Shown in pieces: positions 43,553 through 52,475 of a DNA stretch of 64,000 nucleotides. The stretch lies in the NCBI RefSeq assembly GCF_003853645.1, contig NZ_QTPO01000042.1:1-64000 (forward strand), written 5' to 3'. The notes beneath the pieces were generated by a model. The model ran no database searches, had not been told where the DNA came from, and was given only the letters and a program-made list of their open reading frames with translations. The DNA comes from Burkholderia sp. Bp9143. GTDB lineage: Bacteria > Pseudomonadota > Gammaproteobacteria > Burkholderiales > Burkholderiaceae. A program made the translations under genes and the position numbers. Each line of letters begins with the position of its first letter. Within the stretch, counting starts at the first letter, position 1.

Positions 43553-44479
43553 TCACGCGAATCCGGCCGATGCCAGAAACGCGCGGCTCGCCGCGACGTC
43601 GCGCAGGCTCGTGCCGGCGTTGCGCGGATCGCGCTCCTGTTCGATCGTGATGTACCCCGCATAGCCGATGTCGTCGAGCGCGCGGCGGATCGCGCGGTAG
43701 TCGAGCACGCCGTTGCCGATCGGGCACATCACGCCGCGCGCGCAAGCCGCGAAGAACGCGATGTGCTCGCCCATCACCGCGCCGTACACGGTCGCGTCGA
43801 TATCCTTGAAATGCACGTAGTCGAGCCGCGCCGCATGCCGCCGCAGCCACGTTTCGGGATCCATCCCCGAGTAGTACAGGTGGCCGGTGTCGAGACAGAG
43901 GCCCGCCGTATCGGCCGCGATGTCGGCGACGATCCGGTCGATCTCGTCCGCGAACTCGATGTAGCCGCCCGCATGCGGATGAATCACCGCGCGCACGCCG
44001 AATTCGTCGCGCGCGATCTCCGCGATCTGGCGGATATGGTCGACCATGCGCGCCCAGCGTTCGTCGGACAGCCGCGGCGCGCGATCGGCGTGGCCGGCCG
44101 CGTAGTCGCGCTCCTCGTGTCCCCAGTCCATCACGACCAGGTACGGCGCCGCGTAGCGCTGGCCGTGCTGCGTCGGCAGCCTCGGCAACCGCGTGATCAG
44201 CATGCAGATCTCGCGCGTCTGGCGCAGCAGGTTCGGCAGGTTCTCCGGCGACACCAGGTCGTCGAAGATCGTGCCGGCGGTGATGCTCAGGCGCTGCCGG
44301 TCGAGCTCGGCGCTCACCACGTCGAGGTCGAGCTGGATATAGCCGTACGGCCCGAGCTCGATGCCCGAGTAGCCGGCCTGTGCGGCCTCGGCGAGCACGT
44401 GCCGCCACGGCGGCAGGTGCGGGTTGTTCACGTCGTCGACGCCCCAGCAGCAGGGCGCGCAGCCAATCTTCATCGTCAT
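43553..44479 (-). CDS. Sugar phosphate isomerase/epimerase (TIM barrel) of the iol operon
   Basis: The 308-residue AP-endonuclease-2-like TIM barrel starts MTMKIGCAPCCWGVDDVNNPHLPPW, with barrel metal-binding elements GYSGIELGPYGYIQ, VIHPHAGGYIE, CLDTGHLYYSGMDP and DYVHFKDID. It resembles IolE/IolI/IolH-type proteins, but a separate iolE lies in the rightward operon, so an inosose isomerase (IolI/IolH-like) role is more likely. ATG 44479 is used; ATG 44473 is possible. It lies 32 bases behind iolG. Confidence 0.78.
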   Translation of the reverse strand: MTMKIGCAPCCWGVDDVNNPHLPPWRHVLAEAAQAGYSGIELGPYGYIQLDLDVVSAELDRQRLSITAGTIFDDLVSPENLPNLLRQTREICMLITRLPRLPTQHGQRYAAPYLVVMDWGHEERDYAAGHADRAPRLSDERWARMVDHIRQIAEIARDEFGVRAVIHPHAGGYIEFADEIDRIVADIAADTAGLCLDTGHLYYSGMDPETWLRRHAARLDYVHFKDIDATVYGAVMGEHIAFFAACARGVMCPIGNGVLDYRAIRRALDDIGYAGYITIEQERDPRNAGTSLRDVAASRAFLASAGFA

Positions 44480-44511
44480 GTCGGTCAGTCCGGCAGGTAA
44501 GCGGTTGCGGC

Positions 44512-45525
44512 TCAGCCGCGATAGAACGCCGGGCGTTCGGCCATCGCGATCGGCTCGACCGCCCCGCTCTTTTGCGCGCGCACGCAGGCGTCGGCCGCCA
44601 CCGCCGCCGCATAGCCGTCCCACGCGGACGGCCCGGTCAACGCGCCCTGCCGCACGCCGTCGATGAATGCCTGCAGCTCGACGTCGTACGACGCGATGAA
44701 GCGCTCCTTCCAGTCGGTCATGATCTCGACCGACTGCCGCGTCGCGTGCTTGAGCCCGACGGTCGGCGGATCGGGCAGCTTCGCGATGCCGTTCTCGCCG
44801 ACCACCTCGCACTGGATGTCGTAGCCGTACTGGCAGTTGACGAAGATCTCGACGTCGATGCGCACGCCGCTCGCGGTTTCGAGCAGCACGATCTGCGGAT
44901 CGGCGAGATGCGCGCTCGCGTGGCGCGTCTTCTTCGGATAGACGACCTGCGCGCTCGCATAGTCCTCGCCGAGCAGCCAGCGCAGCACGTCGAGCTCGTG
45001 GATCAGCGTGTCGGTGATCGCCATGTCGGTCGTGTAGCGTTCGCCGACCGACTGGTTGCGGTGCGCGCAGTGCAGCATCAGCGGCGCGCCGATCTCGCCG
45101 CTGTCGATCACGCGCTTGAGCGCACGATAGCCTTCGTCGTACGGCCGCATGAAGCCGACCTGCACGAGCCGGCGGCCGTGCGCGACCTCGGCCTCGACGA
45201 TCCGCATGCAGCCTTCCGCCGTCACCGCGAGCGGCTTCTCGCAGAACACCGGCTTGCCGTGCGCGATCGCGTCGAGCACGAACGCTTCGTGGGTCGGCCC
45301 CCACGACGTGACGAGCACGGCCTGCACGTCGGCGGCCGCAACCACTTCGTGGCCGTCGCCGTAGATTTCCGCATCGAGCCCGTACTTCGTCACCGCATCG
45401 CGCGCCTGCTGCGGATCGATGTCGTTGACGGCCACCACGCGCGCGCCGGACAGCGTGCGCGTGAGCCTGCGGATATGGTCCTGGCCGATCGCGCCGCAGC
45501 CGATCACGCCGATTTGCAAGGTCAT
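44512..45525 (-). CDS. iolG: Inositol 2-dehydrogenase
   Basis: The 337-residue Gfo/Idh/MocA dehydrogenase oxidises myo-inositol to 2-keto-myo-inositol (scyllo-inosose) with NAD. It has the Rossmann loop IGVIGCGAIGQDHIRR, CEKPLAVTAEG near residue 97, VQVGFMRPYDEGY and the catalytic-region DTLIHELDVLRWLLGEDY, typical of IolG. It lies in the leftward operon between two TIM-barrel genes. This is the first step of the pathway after import. Confidence 0.9.
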   Translation of the reverse strand: MTLQIGVIGCGAIGQDHIRRLTRTLSGARVVAVNDIDPQQARDAVTKYGLDAEIYGDGHEVVAAADVQAVLVTSWGPTHEAFVLDAIAHGKPVFCEKPLAVTAEGCMRIVEAEVAHGRRLVQVGFMRPYDEGYRALKRVIDSGEIGAPLMLHCAHRNQSVGERYTTDMAITDTLIHELDVLRWLLGEDYASAQVVYPKKTRHASAHLADPQIVLLETASGVRIDVEIFVNCQYGYDIQCEVVGENGIAKLPDPPTVGLKHATRQSVEIMTDWKERFIASYDVELQAFIDGVRQGALTGPSAWDGYAAAVAADACVRAQKSGAVEPIAMAERPAFYRG

Positions 45526-45588
45526 CCGGATATCTCCAGTCTGTCATTCAGCAACGGCGCGGCCCATGCCGCACCGGTCAGTCATGAG

Positions 45589-46503
45589 TCAGCGCGCCGC
45601 CGCACGCTCGAAATGGCGCTCGACATAGCGCTGGATCGTCTCGCGCATGTAGCGCGACGACGCTTCCGCGCGGTCCTCCCACGCGAACACGCACGACGAC
45701 ATCACGCCGTCGAAGCCGGCCTCGCCGAGCGCGCGGAAGAACATGTCCCAGTCGATCTCGCCCTGCCCGATGTCGAGATGCTGGTGCACGCGGATCTGGT
45801 TCGAGCCGGGCGGGTTCACGATGTAGCGCAGCTGGCTGCTCTTGCGGTGGTCGAAGGTGTCGGCCACGCGTACGTGCGCGAGGATCGGTGCGGCCTGCGC
45901 GATCATCGCGGCCATGTCGTCGCCGTAGTAGAACGTGTGCGGTGCGATGTACGACAGCTTCAGCGACGGCGAGCCGATGTTCGTGACGATGTCGATCGCC
46001 GGCTGCAGCTGCTCGACCCAGTCCTCCGGATGCGGTTCGACCGACAGCACGATGCGTTCGCGCTCGAGGATCGGCAGCAGCTCGTCCATCGAACGGAACC
46101 ATGCGGCCTCGCACAGCTCCTTCGGGTTCGCACCCGGCCGCTCGCCGACCGAGCGCTCCGGCGACGCGCCGCGCCCGAACTCGGACACCATCAGCGGGCA
46201 CGCCATCTCGAGCGCGACCTCGATCGCCTTCTTCCAGCAGCGCACCGCCCATTGCCGCTCGTCCTCGAACGGGCTGGCCCAGCGGTACATCGGCTGCAGC
46301 GACGCGAGGCCCACGCCGCTTGCGCGCAGCGCCTGCCGGAACGCGGCCATGCGCTCGCGCGTCGCGCGCGGCATCACCCACCAGTCGAGAAAGTCGCTGC
46401 GCGGCGACAGCTCGATCTGGTCGTAGCCGAGCTCGGCGACCGCGTGCGGCAGCCGGTCGAGCGGCAGGTGGCGAATCATGTAGGGATCCAGAGCGATCTT
46501 CAT
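45589..46503 (-). CDS. Sugar phosphate isomerase/epimerase (TIM barrel), inosose isomerase candidate
   Basis: The 304-residue xylose-isomerase-like TIM barrel starts MKIALDPYMIRHLPL with GGGAAG 4 bases upstream. Metal-binding strand ends are seen in IVLSVEPHPEDWVEQ, LSYIAPHTFYYGDD and LGEAGFDGVMSSCVFAWE. It is second in kind with the barrel protein at 43553-44479. Such pairs in iol loci include IolI (2-keto-myo-inositol isomerase) and IolH. Which is which cannot be settled by reading alone. Confidence 0.78.
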   Translation of the reverse strand: MKIALDPYMIRHLPLDRLPHAVAELGYDQIELSPRSDFLDWWVMPRATRERMAAFRQALRASGVGLASLQPMYRWASPFEDERQWAVRCWKKAIEVALEMACPLMVSEFGRGASPERSVGERPGANPKELCEAAWFRSMDELLPILERERIVLSVEPHPEDWVEQLQPAIDIVTNIGSPSLKLSYIAPHTFYYGDDMAAMIAQAAPILAHVRVADTFDHRKSSQLRYIVNPPGSNQIRVHQHLDIGQGEIDWDMFFRALGEAGFDGVMSSCVFAWEDRAEASSRYMRETIQRYVERHFERAAAR

Positions 46504-46540
46504 CTTCTTCCCGATCGGTTTCGTATTCGGTCGCGGCAGG

Positions 46541-47566
46541 TCAGCGGCGCGACTTCTTGTTGCGGTACTGGTCGGCGATCACGGCCGCGACGATGATCGC
46601 GCCCTTGACCATCTCCTGGTAGTACGCGTCGATCCGGATGAACGTGAAGCCCGACGTCATCACGCCGAGGATCAGCACGCCGATCACGGTGCCCGTCACG
46701 CGCCCGAGGCCGCCCGACAGCGACGTGCCGCCGATCACGACCGCCGCGATCGCGTCGAGCTCGTACATCACGCCCATGCCCGACTGGCCGGAGATCGCAC
46801 GCGCGGCCGTCACGGTGCCGGCGATCCCGCTCAGGAGGCCCGCGATCGCATAGACGAACACCAGGTGGCGCGTCACGTTGATGCCCGACACGACGGCCGC
46901 GTGGCGGTTCGCGCCGATCGCGTACGTGTACTTGCCGAAGCGCGTGTAGCGCAGCACGACGTGGAAGATCGCGGCCACAACGAGGAAGATGATCACCGGG
47001 TTCGCCCCCGCGCCGATCGCCGCGAACGGGTCGGTCAGCATCGACACCGGCATCCCGTTGGTGAACCACTTCGCGAAGCCGCGCGCGGCGACCATCGTGC
47101 CGAGCGTCGCGATGAACGGCGGGATGCCCGTCAGCGCGATCAGCGAGCCGTTCAGGAGGCCCACCAGCAGCCCGACGCACACGCCGGCGAGCACCGGCCA
47201 GATGACCGGCAGGTCGGTCAGGTGCGGGAACACCGCGCGCGGAAAATCGGACACCTGCGCGAGGCTGGCCGACACGACGGCCGCCGCGGCGACGACCGAC
47301 CCCGACGACAGGTCGATCCCGCTGGTGATGATCACGAGGTTCACGCCGACCGCGATGATGCCGATCACGGCCATCTGCAGCACGATGATCTCGAGCCGCT
47401 CCGCGTTGAACAGGAAGCTCTGGCCGACGACGAGCCAGCCGATCACCTCGAAGAACAGGCTGATGCCCACCAGCACCAGGAAGATGCTCAGCTCGGGCGG
47501 CCACTTCGCGTGCCGCGTCTTGATCGTCATGGACTGCGCGTCCGCGACCGGATTCAGGTTGCCCAT
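46541..47566 (-). CDS. Sugar (inositol) ABC transporter permease
   Basis: The 341-residue, roughly ten-helix RbsC-type permease has SGIDLSSGSVVAAAAVVSA, LNGSLIALTGIPPFIATLGTM, YAIGANRHAAVVSGI and VIGGTSLSGGLGRVTGTVIG, the last being the EAA-like loop that meets the ATPase. ATG 47566 is preferred because GGAG is 9 bases upstream; ATG 47581 is in frame but lacks a ribosome site. Together with the adjacent ATPase and binding protein it should import myo-inositol. Confidence 0.9.
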   Translation of the reverse strand: MGNLNPVADAQSMTIKTRHAKWPPELSIFLVLVGISLFFEVIGWLVVGQSFLFNAERLEIIVLQMAVIGIIAVGVNLVIITSGIDLSSGSVVAAAAVVSASLAQVSDFPRAVFPHLTDLPVIWPVLAGVCVGLLVGLLNGSLIALTGIPPFIATLGTMVAARGFAKWFTNGMPVSMLTDPFAAIGAGANPVIIFLVVAAIFHVVLRYTRFGKYTYAIGANRHAAVVSGINVTRHLVFVYAIAGLLSGIAGTVTAARAISGQSGMGVMYELDAIAAVVIGGTSLSGGLGRVTGTVIGVLILGVMTSGFTFIRIDAYYQEMVKGAIIVAAVIADQYRNKKSRR

Positions 47567-47593
47567 TTCAGTTGTCTCCATGCTTGTTGCGGC

Positions 47594-49168
47594 TCAGCGC
47601 GAGGCCAGGTCCATGATGCGGACCTGGTCGGCATCCTTGCGTTCGACGATGCCGGTCATCCGGCCTTCGTGCATCACCATCACGCGATCGCTCATGCCGA
47701 GCACTTCCGGCATTTCCGACGAGATCATCAGTACCGCGACACCCTTGCCGGCGAGCGCGCTGACGAGCCGGTGAATCTCGGCCTTCGCCCCGACGTCGAT
47801 CCCGCGCGTCGGCTCGTCGAGGATCAGGATGCGCGGCTGCGTCAGCAGCCAGCGGCCGATCAGCACCTTCTGCTGGTTGCCGCCCGACAGGTTCTGGATT
47901 TCCTCGTGCAGACCCGGCGTCTTCACGCGCAGCATCCGGCTCATTTCCTCGCAGTCGCGCTTCAGCTGCGCCTGCCGCACGAAATTGAACTTCACGTAAC
48001 GGTTGCTGAGCACCGCCGCTTCCATGTTCGCGAGCAGGTCGAGATTCAGGAAGCAGCCGGTGTCCTTGCGGTCCTCGGTGAGGAATGCCATCCCGTGCTT
48101 CATCGCCTGCGCGGGCGTGGCGATGCGCACCGGCTTGCCGTCGATCAGGATCTCGCCCGAAGTGGCCGGCACGACGCCGAACAGCGCCTCCGCGACGTTC
48201 GAGCGCCCCGAGCCGACGAGGCCCGCGACGCCGAGGATCTCGCCCGCGCGCAGCTCGAAGCTGACGTCGCGGAACACGCCTTCGACGCCGAGGTTCTTCA
48301 CGGCCAGCACGACGTCGCCGATCGGCACCTCCTCCTTCGGGAACATCTGCGTGATCTCGCGGCCGACCATCATCCGGATGATGTCGTCGCGCGTGACGTC
48401 GGTCGACGCGTGCGTGCCGATGTACTTGCCGTCGCGGAACACCGAGAACTCGTCGGCGATCTCGAACAGCTCGTTCATCTTGTGCGTGATGTAGACGATG
48501 CCCTTGCCCTGCTCGCGCAGCTGGCGAATGATCCGGAACAGGTGCGTGACCTCCTTGTCGGTCAGCGCGGAAGTCGGCTCGTCCATGATCAGCACGTCCG
48601 AGTCGAACGACACGGCTTTCGCGATCTCGACCATCTGGCGGCTCGCGACCGTCAGCGTGCGCACGTCGGCTTCCGGATCGATGTCGATCGACAGGCGCTC
48701 GAACAGCGCGGCGGTGCGGCGGCGCAGCTCGGCGTGATCGATCAGGCCGAAGCGGTTCTTCGGTTCGCGGCGGATCCAGATGTTCTCCGCGACCGTCATG
48801 TACGGCATCAGGTTGAGTTCCTGGTGGATCATCGCGATCCCGCGATCGAGCGCGTCGAGCGGGCCGTTCAGCACGACGGGCTCGCCGTTGATCAGGATCT
48901 CGCCCTGGTCGGGCGTGTAGACGCCGGCGATGATCTTCATCAGCGTCGACTTGCCGGCGCCGTTCTCGCCCATCAGCGCATGCACGGTGCCGCGGCGCAC
49001 GCGGAACTGCACGCCGTCGAGCGCGACGACGCCGGGAAACGACTTGCCGACGCCGCGCACCTCGAGCACGCAATCGGCAACGGGCGCACCGGACGAACCC
49101 GGTGCGGCGAACGAGGCGGCCGGCGCGCTTTCGCTGGCCATCGAGCGCGCCATCCTGGCTGTAAACAT
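47594..49168 (-). CDS. Sugar (inositol) ABC transporter ATPase, duplicated RbsA/MglA type
   Basis: The 524-residue protein has two fused ATP-binding cassettes. The first has Walker A GENGAGKSTLMKI (near residue 70) and Walker B VLIMDEPTSAL. The second has a divergent P-loop AGLVGSGRSNVAEALFG, signature LSGGNQQKVLIGRWL and Walker B ILILDEPTRGID. This asymmetry is normal for carbohydrate importers of this class. It lies 27 bases upstream of the permease and 68 bases behind the binding protein. Confidence 0.92.
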   Translation of the reverse strand: MFTARMARSMASESAPAASFAAPGSSGAPVADCVLEVRGVGKSFPGVVALDGVQFRVRRGTVHALMGENGAGKSTLMKIIAGVYTPDQGEILINGEPVVLNGPLDALDRGIAMIHQELNLMPYMTVAENIWIRREPKNRFGLIDHAELRRRTAALFERLSIDIDPEADVRTLTVASRQMVEIAKAVSFDSDVLIMDEPTSALTDKEVTHLFRIIRQLREQGKGIVYITHKMNELFEIADEFSVFRDGKYIGTHASTDVTRDDIIRMMVGREITQMFPKEEVPIGDVVLAVKNLGVEGVFRDVSFELRAGEILGVAGLVGSGRSNVAEALFGVVPATSGEILIDGKPVRIATPAQAMKHGMAFLTEDRKDTGCFLNLDLLANMEAAVLSNRYVKFNFVRQAQLKRDCEEMSRMLRVKTPGLHEEIQNLSGGNQQKVLIGRWLLTQPRILILDEPTRGIDVGAKAEIHRLVSALAGKGVAVLMISSEMPEVLGMSDRVMVMHEGRMTGIVERKDADQVRIMDLASR

Positions 49169-49236
49169 GGACGTTCCTCGAAAGTCACACGCGAACCCGG
49201 ACGCGCCGGGCCCGCGCAGTTCAGCGGAAAAACCGG

Positions 49237-50163
49237 TCAGTGCTTCGCGTACTGGTTCATGTTCTCAGGCGTGACGAGTTCGAACGGCACGTTCACGAAA
49301 CGGTCGACGGGCTGCTTCTTCGCCAGCTTGAGCGCGGCCGCGACGGCCTGCGCGCCCTGCCCGGCCGCGTTCTGGTACACCGACACCTTCAGGTCGCCGC
49401 TCTTCATCGCCGCGAGCCCGTCCGGCGTCGCGTCGATGCCGGCGACGACCGTCTTCGGCGTCAGCTTGCGCGCGGCCTTCAGCGCGTTGATCGCGCCGAT
49501 CGCCATTTCGTCGTTGTTCGACACGATCGCGTCGAACTTCGTCCCGGAGCTCAGCCAGTTCATCGTGATGTCCTGGCCCTGCGTGCGGCTCCACTTGCCT
49601 TCGCGCTTGTCGACGATCTTCATGCCGGAACAGTCCTTGGTCGCGATCACGTCCTCGATGTCCTTGGTGCGCGCGCGCGCCGACTCGTTGGACAGCTCGC
49701 CCATCAGCACGAGGATGTCGCCCTTGCCGCCGAGCAGCTTGCACACCTGGCGCGCCTGCAGCGTGCCGGACTGTTTCTCGTCGGACGCGACCACCGCGAC
49801 GCCTGTCGGCAGCTTGTCGAAATCGACCGGCTTGCGGTTCACGTAGACGAGCGGGATCTTCGCGGCGGTCACCATCTTCGTGATCTTCGGCGTTGCGTCG
49901 GTATCGACCGCATTCACGATGATCGCGTCGACCTTCTGCGCGATCATGTTCTGGACCTGGCTCAACTGCTTGCCGACGTCGTTGCCGCCGTCCTCGATCT
50001 GCACGGTCGCGCCGTCCTTCTTCGCCGCATCGCTGATGCTGTTGCGCAGGATCGTCAGGAACGTGTCGTCGAACGATGCCATCGTCACACCGATCTTCTC
50101 GGCATGCGCGAGCGGCATGGCCAGGATTGCGGCGGCCGCGGCGGCCATCAGCTTGGTCTTCAT
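49237..50163 (-). CDS. Periplasmic sugar (inositol) binding protein
   Basis: The 308-residue substrate-binding protein has a signal peptide of about 21 residues (MKTKLMAAAAAAILAMPLAHA). Two periplasmic-binding domains follow, of the RbsB type: EKIGVTMASFDDTFLTILRN, AQKVDAIIVNAVDTDATPKI, VYVNRKPVDFDKLP, FDAIVSNNDEMAIGAINALK and VAGIDATPDGLAAMKSG. An upstream GTG at 50169 is an alternative start. It heads the leftward operon and is divergent from iolC, so it should bind myo-inositol. Confidence 0.88.
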   Translation of the reverse strand: MKTKLMAAAAAAILAMPLAHAEKIGVTMASFDDTFLTILRNSISDAAKKDGATVQIEDGGNDVGKQLSQVQNMIAQKVDAIIVNAVDTDATPKITKMVTAAKIPLVYVNRKPVDFDKLPTGVAVVASDEKQSGTLQARQVCKLLGGKGDILVLMGELSNESARARTKDIEDVIATKDCSGMKIVDKREGKWSRTQGQDITMNWLSSGTKFDAIVSNNDEMAIGAINALKAARKLTPKTVVAGIDATPDGLAAMKSGDLKVSVYQNAAGQGAQAVAAALKLAKKQPVDRFVNVPFELVTPENMNQYAKH

Positions 50164-50470
50164 GATCACTCTGTCTCCTCATCTCCGGGGGGCGGAAAAC
50201 GGCGCGTTGCGCGCCGCCGGGCCGAGTCCGATATGGACTGAAGCATCCGGATGAAACTGTAGATCACTTCCTCGACAATTTGGAAATTTATTTCTACGTG
50301 ATTTCACCTAGGGAACTGGATTTCCAAAAAGTCTAGACTCCGTTCCGTAGCCCGATTCCTTGCGGCAGGCGCTCTCGTGTCGCGCCGCGCACGTGACGGA
50401 CCACCGTCGCGGGATCGGTCCCCCAATCTGCCGGCAGGGTCGAACGCCGGCCGCGAGCGTGATACGTGAT
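50164..50470. promoter_or_regulatory. Divergent control region of the two iol operons
   Basis: This 307-base, locally AT-richer region separates the binding-protein gene from iolC. It holds GGAACTGGATTTCC at 50312-50325, an exact GGAA-N6-TTCC, and GGAAATTTATTTCT at 50282-50295, one mismatch from it. The two lie 30 bases apart, about three helical turns. An 8-bp palindrome GTCTAGAC follows at 50331. It is the natural place for IolR control of both operons. Confidence 0.7.
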
Positions 50471-52429
50471 ATGAGCCCGTTGAACTTTCCGACTGACCGC
50501 CCCATCGATCTCGCCTGCCTCGGCCGCGTCGCCGTGGACCTTTATGCGCAACAGTACGGCAGCCGCCTGGAAGACGCGCGCAGCTTCCAGATGTATCTCG
50601 GCGGCTCGTCCGGCAATGTCGCGTTCGGCGTCGCCCGGCTCGGGCTGAAGACCGCGATGATCTCGCGTGTCGGCGACGAGCAGATGGGGCGCTTCGTGCG
50701 CGAGACGCTCGAGCGCGAAGGCTGCGACACGAGCCAGCTGCAGACCGATCCGGAACGGCTCACCGCGCTGGTGCTGCTCGGATTGAAGGACCGCGACACG
50801 TTTCCACTGCTGTTCGTGCGCGAGAACTGTGCGGACATGGCCGTGCGCGCCGACGAGATCCACGAGGACTTCATCGCCGGCTGCCGCGCGCTCGCGATCA
50901 CCGGTACCCATCTTTCGACGCCGGGCACCCGCGAGGCGTCGCTGACCGCGCTCGGCTACGCGCGCCGCCACGGTGTCGTGCGCATCCTCGACATCGACTA
51001 CCGGCCGGTGCTGTGGGGGCTGACCGCGCGCGGCGCGGGTGAGAACCGCTACGTGCCGGACGCGCAGGTCACGCGGCAGCTGCAGCAGGTGCTCGGCGAG
51101 TTCGACCTGCTGGTCGGCACCGAGGAGGAATTCCTGATCGCGGGCGGCGTGCCGCACGACCTGATCGCGTCGCTTCAGGCCGTGCGCCGCGCGAGCAGCG
51201 CGGCGCTGGTGGTCAAGCGCGGCGCGCTCGGCTGCTGCGTGATCGAGGGCGACATCCCGGCACGCATCGAAGATGCGCCGACCTTCCACGGCGAACGCGT
51301 CGACGTGCTGAACGTGCTCGGTGCGGGCGACGCGTTCCTGTCGGGCCTGCTGTCCGGGCTGCTGCGCGGGCGCGACTGGGCTGAGTCGACGCGCATCGCG
51401 AATGCGTGCGGCGCGATCGTCGTGTCGCGCCACGCGTGTTCGGCCGCGATGCCGACGCCGGACGAACTCGCGCACTGGTTCGGCGGCAGCCGCAATCCGC
51501 GGGTGGACGCCGATCGCACGCTCGCGCACCTGCATCGCGTGACGGTGCCGCGCCGCGAATGGGACGACCTGTGCGTGATGGCGTTCGACCATCGCAGCCA
51601 GTTCTACGAACTCGCGGTGCAGGCCGGCGCGGACGAAGCGAAGATCAAGACGCTGAAGCGCCTGCTCGTGCGCGCGGCCGAACAGGTCGAGCGCGATCGC
51701 CGGATCGAAGGCCACGTCGGCGTACTGATCGACGGCGGCGCATACGGCAGCGACGCGCTCGCGTCGGCCACCGGCCGCGGCTGGTGGGTCGGCCGCCCGG
51801 TCGAACTGCCCGGCTCGCGGCCGCTATGCTTCGACGACACGCGCTCGGTCGGCTCATCGCTCACGCACTGGCCGACCGAACAGGTCGTGAAGTGCCTCGT
51901 CCACTACCACCCGGACGACGACGTCGACCTGCGCGTGGCGCAGGAGCAGCGCGTGCTGGAGCTGTGGGAAGCCACGCGCGAGAGCGGCAACGAGCTGCTG
52001 CTGGAAATCATTCCGCCGCGCGCGGTCACGCCGGCCGGCACCGAGGACGACGCGGTGCTACGCACGGTCGCGCGCTTCTACAACCTCGGCGTGATGCCCG
52101 AGTGGTGGAAGCTCGCGCCGATGAGCGCCGATGGCTGGGCGCGGCTCGAGACGCTGGTGGCCGAGCGCGACCCGCACTGCCGCGGCGCGGTGATCCTCGG
52201 ACTGAACCAGCCGTTGCAATATCTCGTCGACAGCTTCCGCTCGGCGACCAACCCGATCGTCAAGGGCTTCATGGTCGGGCGCACGCTGTGGGCCGACGCG
52301 TCGCTGCACTGGCTCGCCGGCCGGATCGACGACCAGGCGCTGATCGACGAAGTGGCCGGCAATTTTGCGCAGCTGGTCGACGCGTGGCTCGGCCGCCGTG
52401 CCGCCGCGCGCGCCGCCGCCGCGGCCTGA
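50471..52429 (+). CDS. iolC: 5-dehydro-2-deoxygluconokinase fused to a DUF2090 domain
   Basis: This 652-residue fusion has an N-terminal PfkB kinase (residues about 15-330: LACLGRVAVDLYAQQYGSRLED, MYLGGSSGNVAFGVARLG, and VLGAGDAFLSGLLSGLL with the catalytic aspartate). It phosphorylates 5-keto-2-deoxygluconate. The C-terminal DUF2090 domain (about 345-640: WDDLCVMAFDHRSQFYELA, KGFMVGRTLWADASLHWLAG) is aldolase-like and probably takes the place of IolJ, as no separate iolJ is seen. It is the first gene of the rightward operon. Confidence 0.92.
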   Translation: MSPLNFPTDRPIDLACLGRVAVDLYAQQYGSRLEDARSFQMYLGGSSGNVAFGVARLGLKTAMISRVGDEQMGRFVRETLEREGCDTSQLQTDPERLTALVLLGLKDRDTFPLLFVRENCADMAVRADEIHEDFIAGCRALAITGTHLSTPGTREASLTALGYARRHGVVRILDIDYRPVLWGLTARGAGENRYVPDAQVTRQLQQVLGEFDLLVGTEEEFLIAGGVPHDLIASLQAVRRASSAALVVKRGALGCCVIEGDIPARIEDAPTFHGERVDVLNVLGAGDAFLSGLLSGLLRGRDWAESTRIANACGAIVVSRHACSAAMPTPDELAHWFGGSRNPRVDADRTLAHLHRVTVPRREWDDLCVMAFDHRSQFYELAVQAGADEAKIKTLKRLLVRAAEQVERDRRIEGHVGVLIDGGAYGSDALASATGRGWWVGRPVELPGSRPLCFDDTRSVGSSLTHWPTEQVVKCLVHYHPDDDVDLRVAQEQRVLELWEATRESGNELLLEIIPPRAVTPAGTEDDAVLRTVARFYNLGVMPEWWKLAPMSADGWARLETLVAERDPHCRGAVILGLNQPLQYLVDSFRSATNPIVKGFMVGRTLWADASLHWLAGRIDDQALIDEVAGNFAQLVDAWLGRRAAARAAAAA

Positions 52430-52475
52430 TGCAGATGCCCGTGATGACCACCCGACTCTTCTTGATCGACAGACG

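Noticed and set aside
43553..45547. A single 664-residue protein covering the TIM barrel and iolG
   Set aside because: iolG in another frame carries all dehydrogenase motifs; the barrel protein starts cleanly at 44479.
46865..49846. A 993-codon open frame antisense to the inositol ABC transporter genes
   Set aside because: It spans parts of three well-supported genes on the other strand and has no family features.
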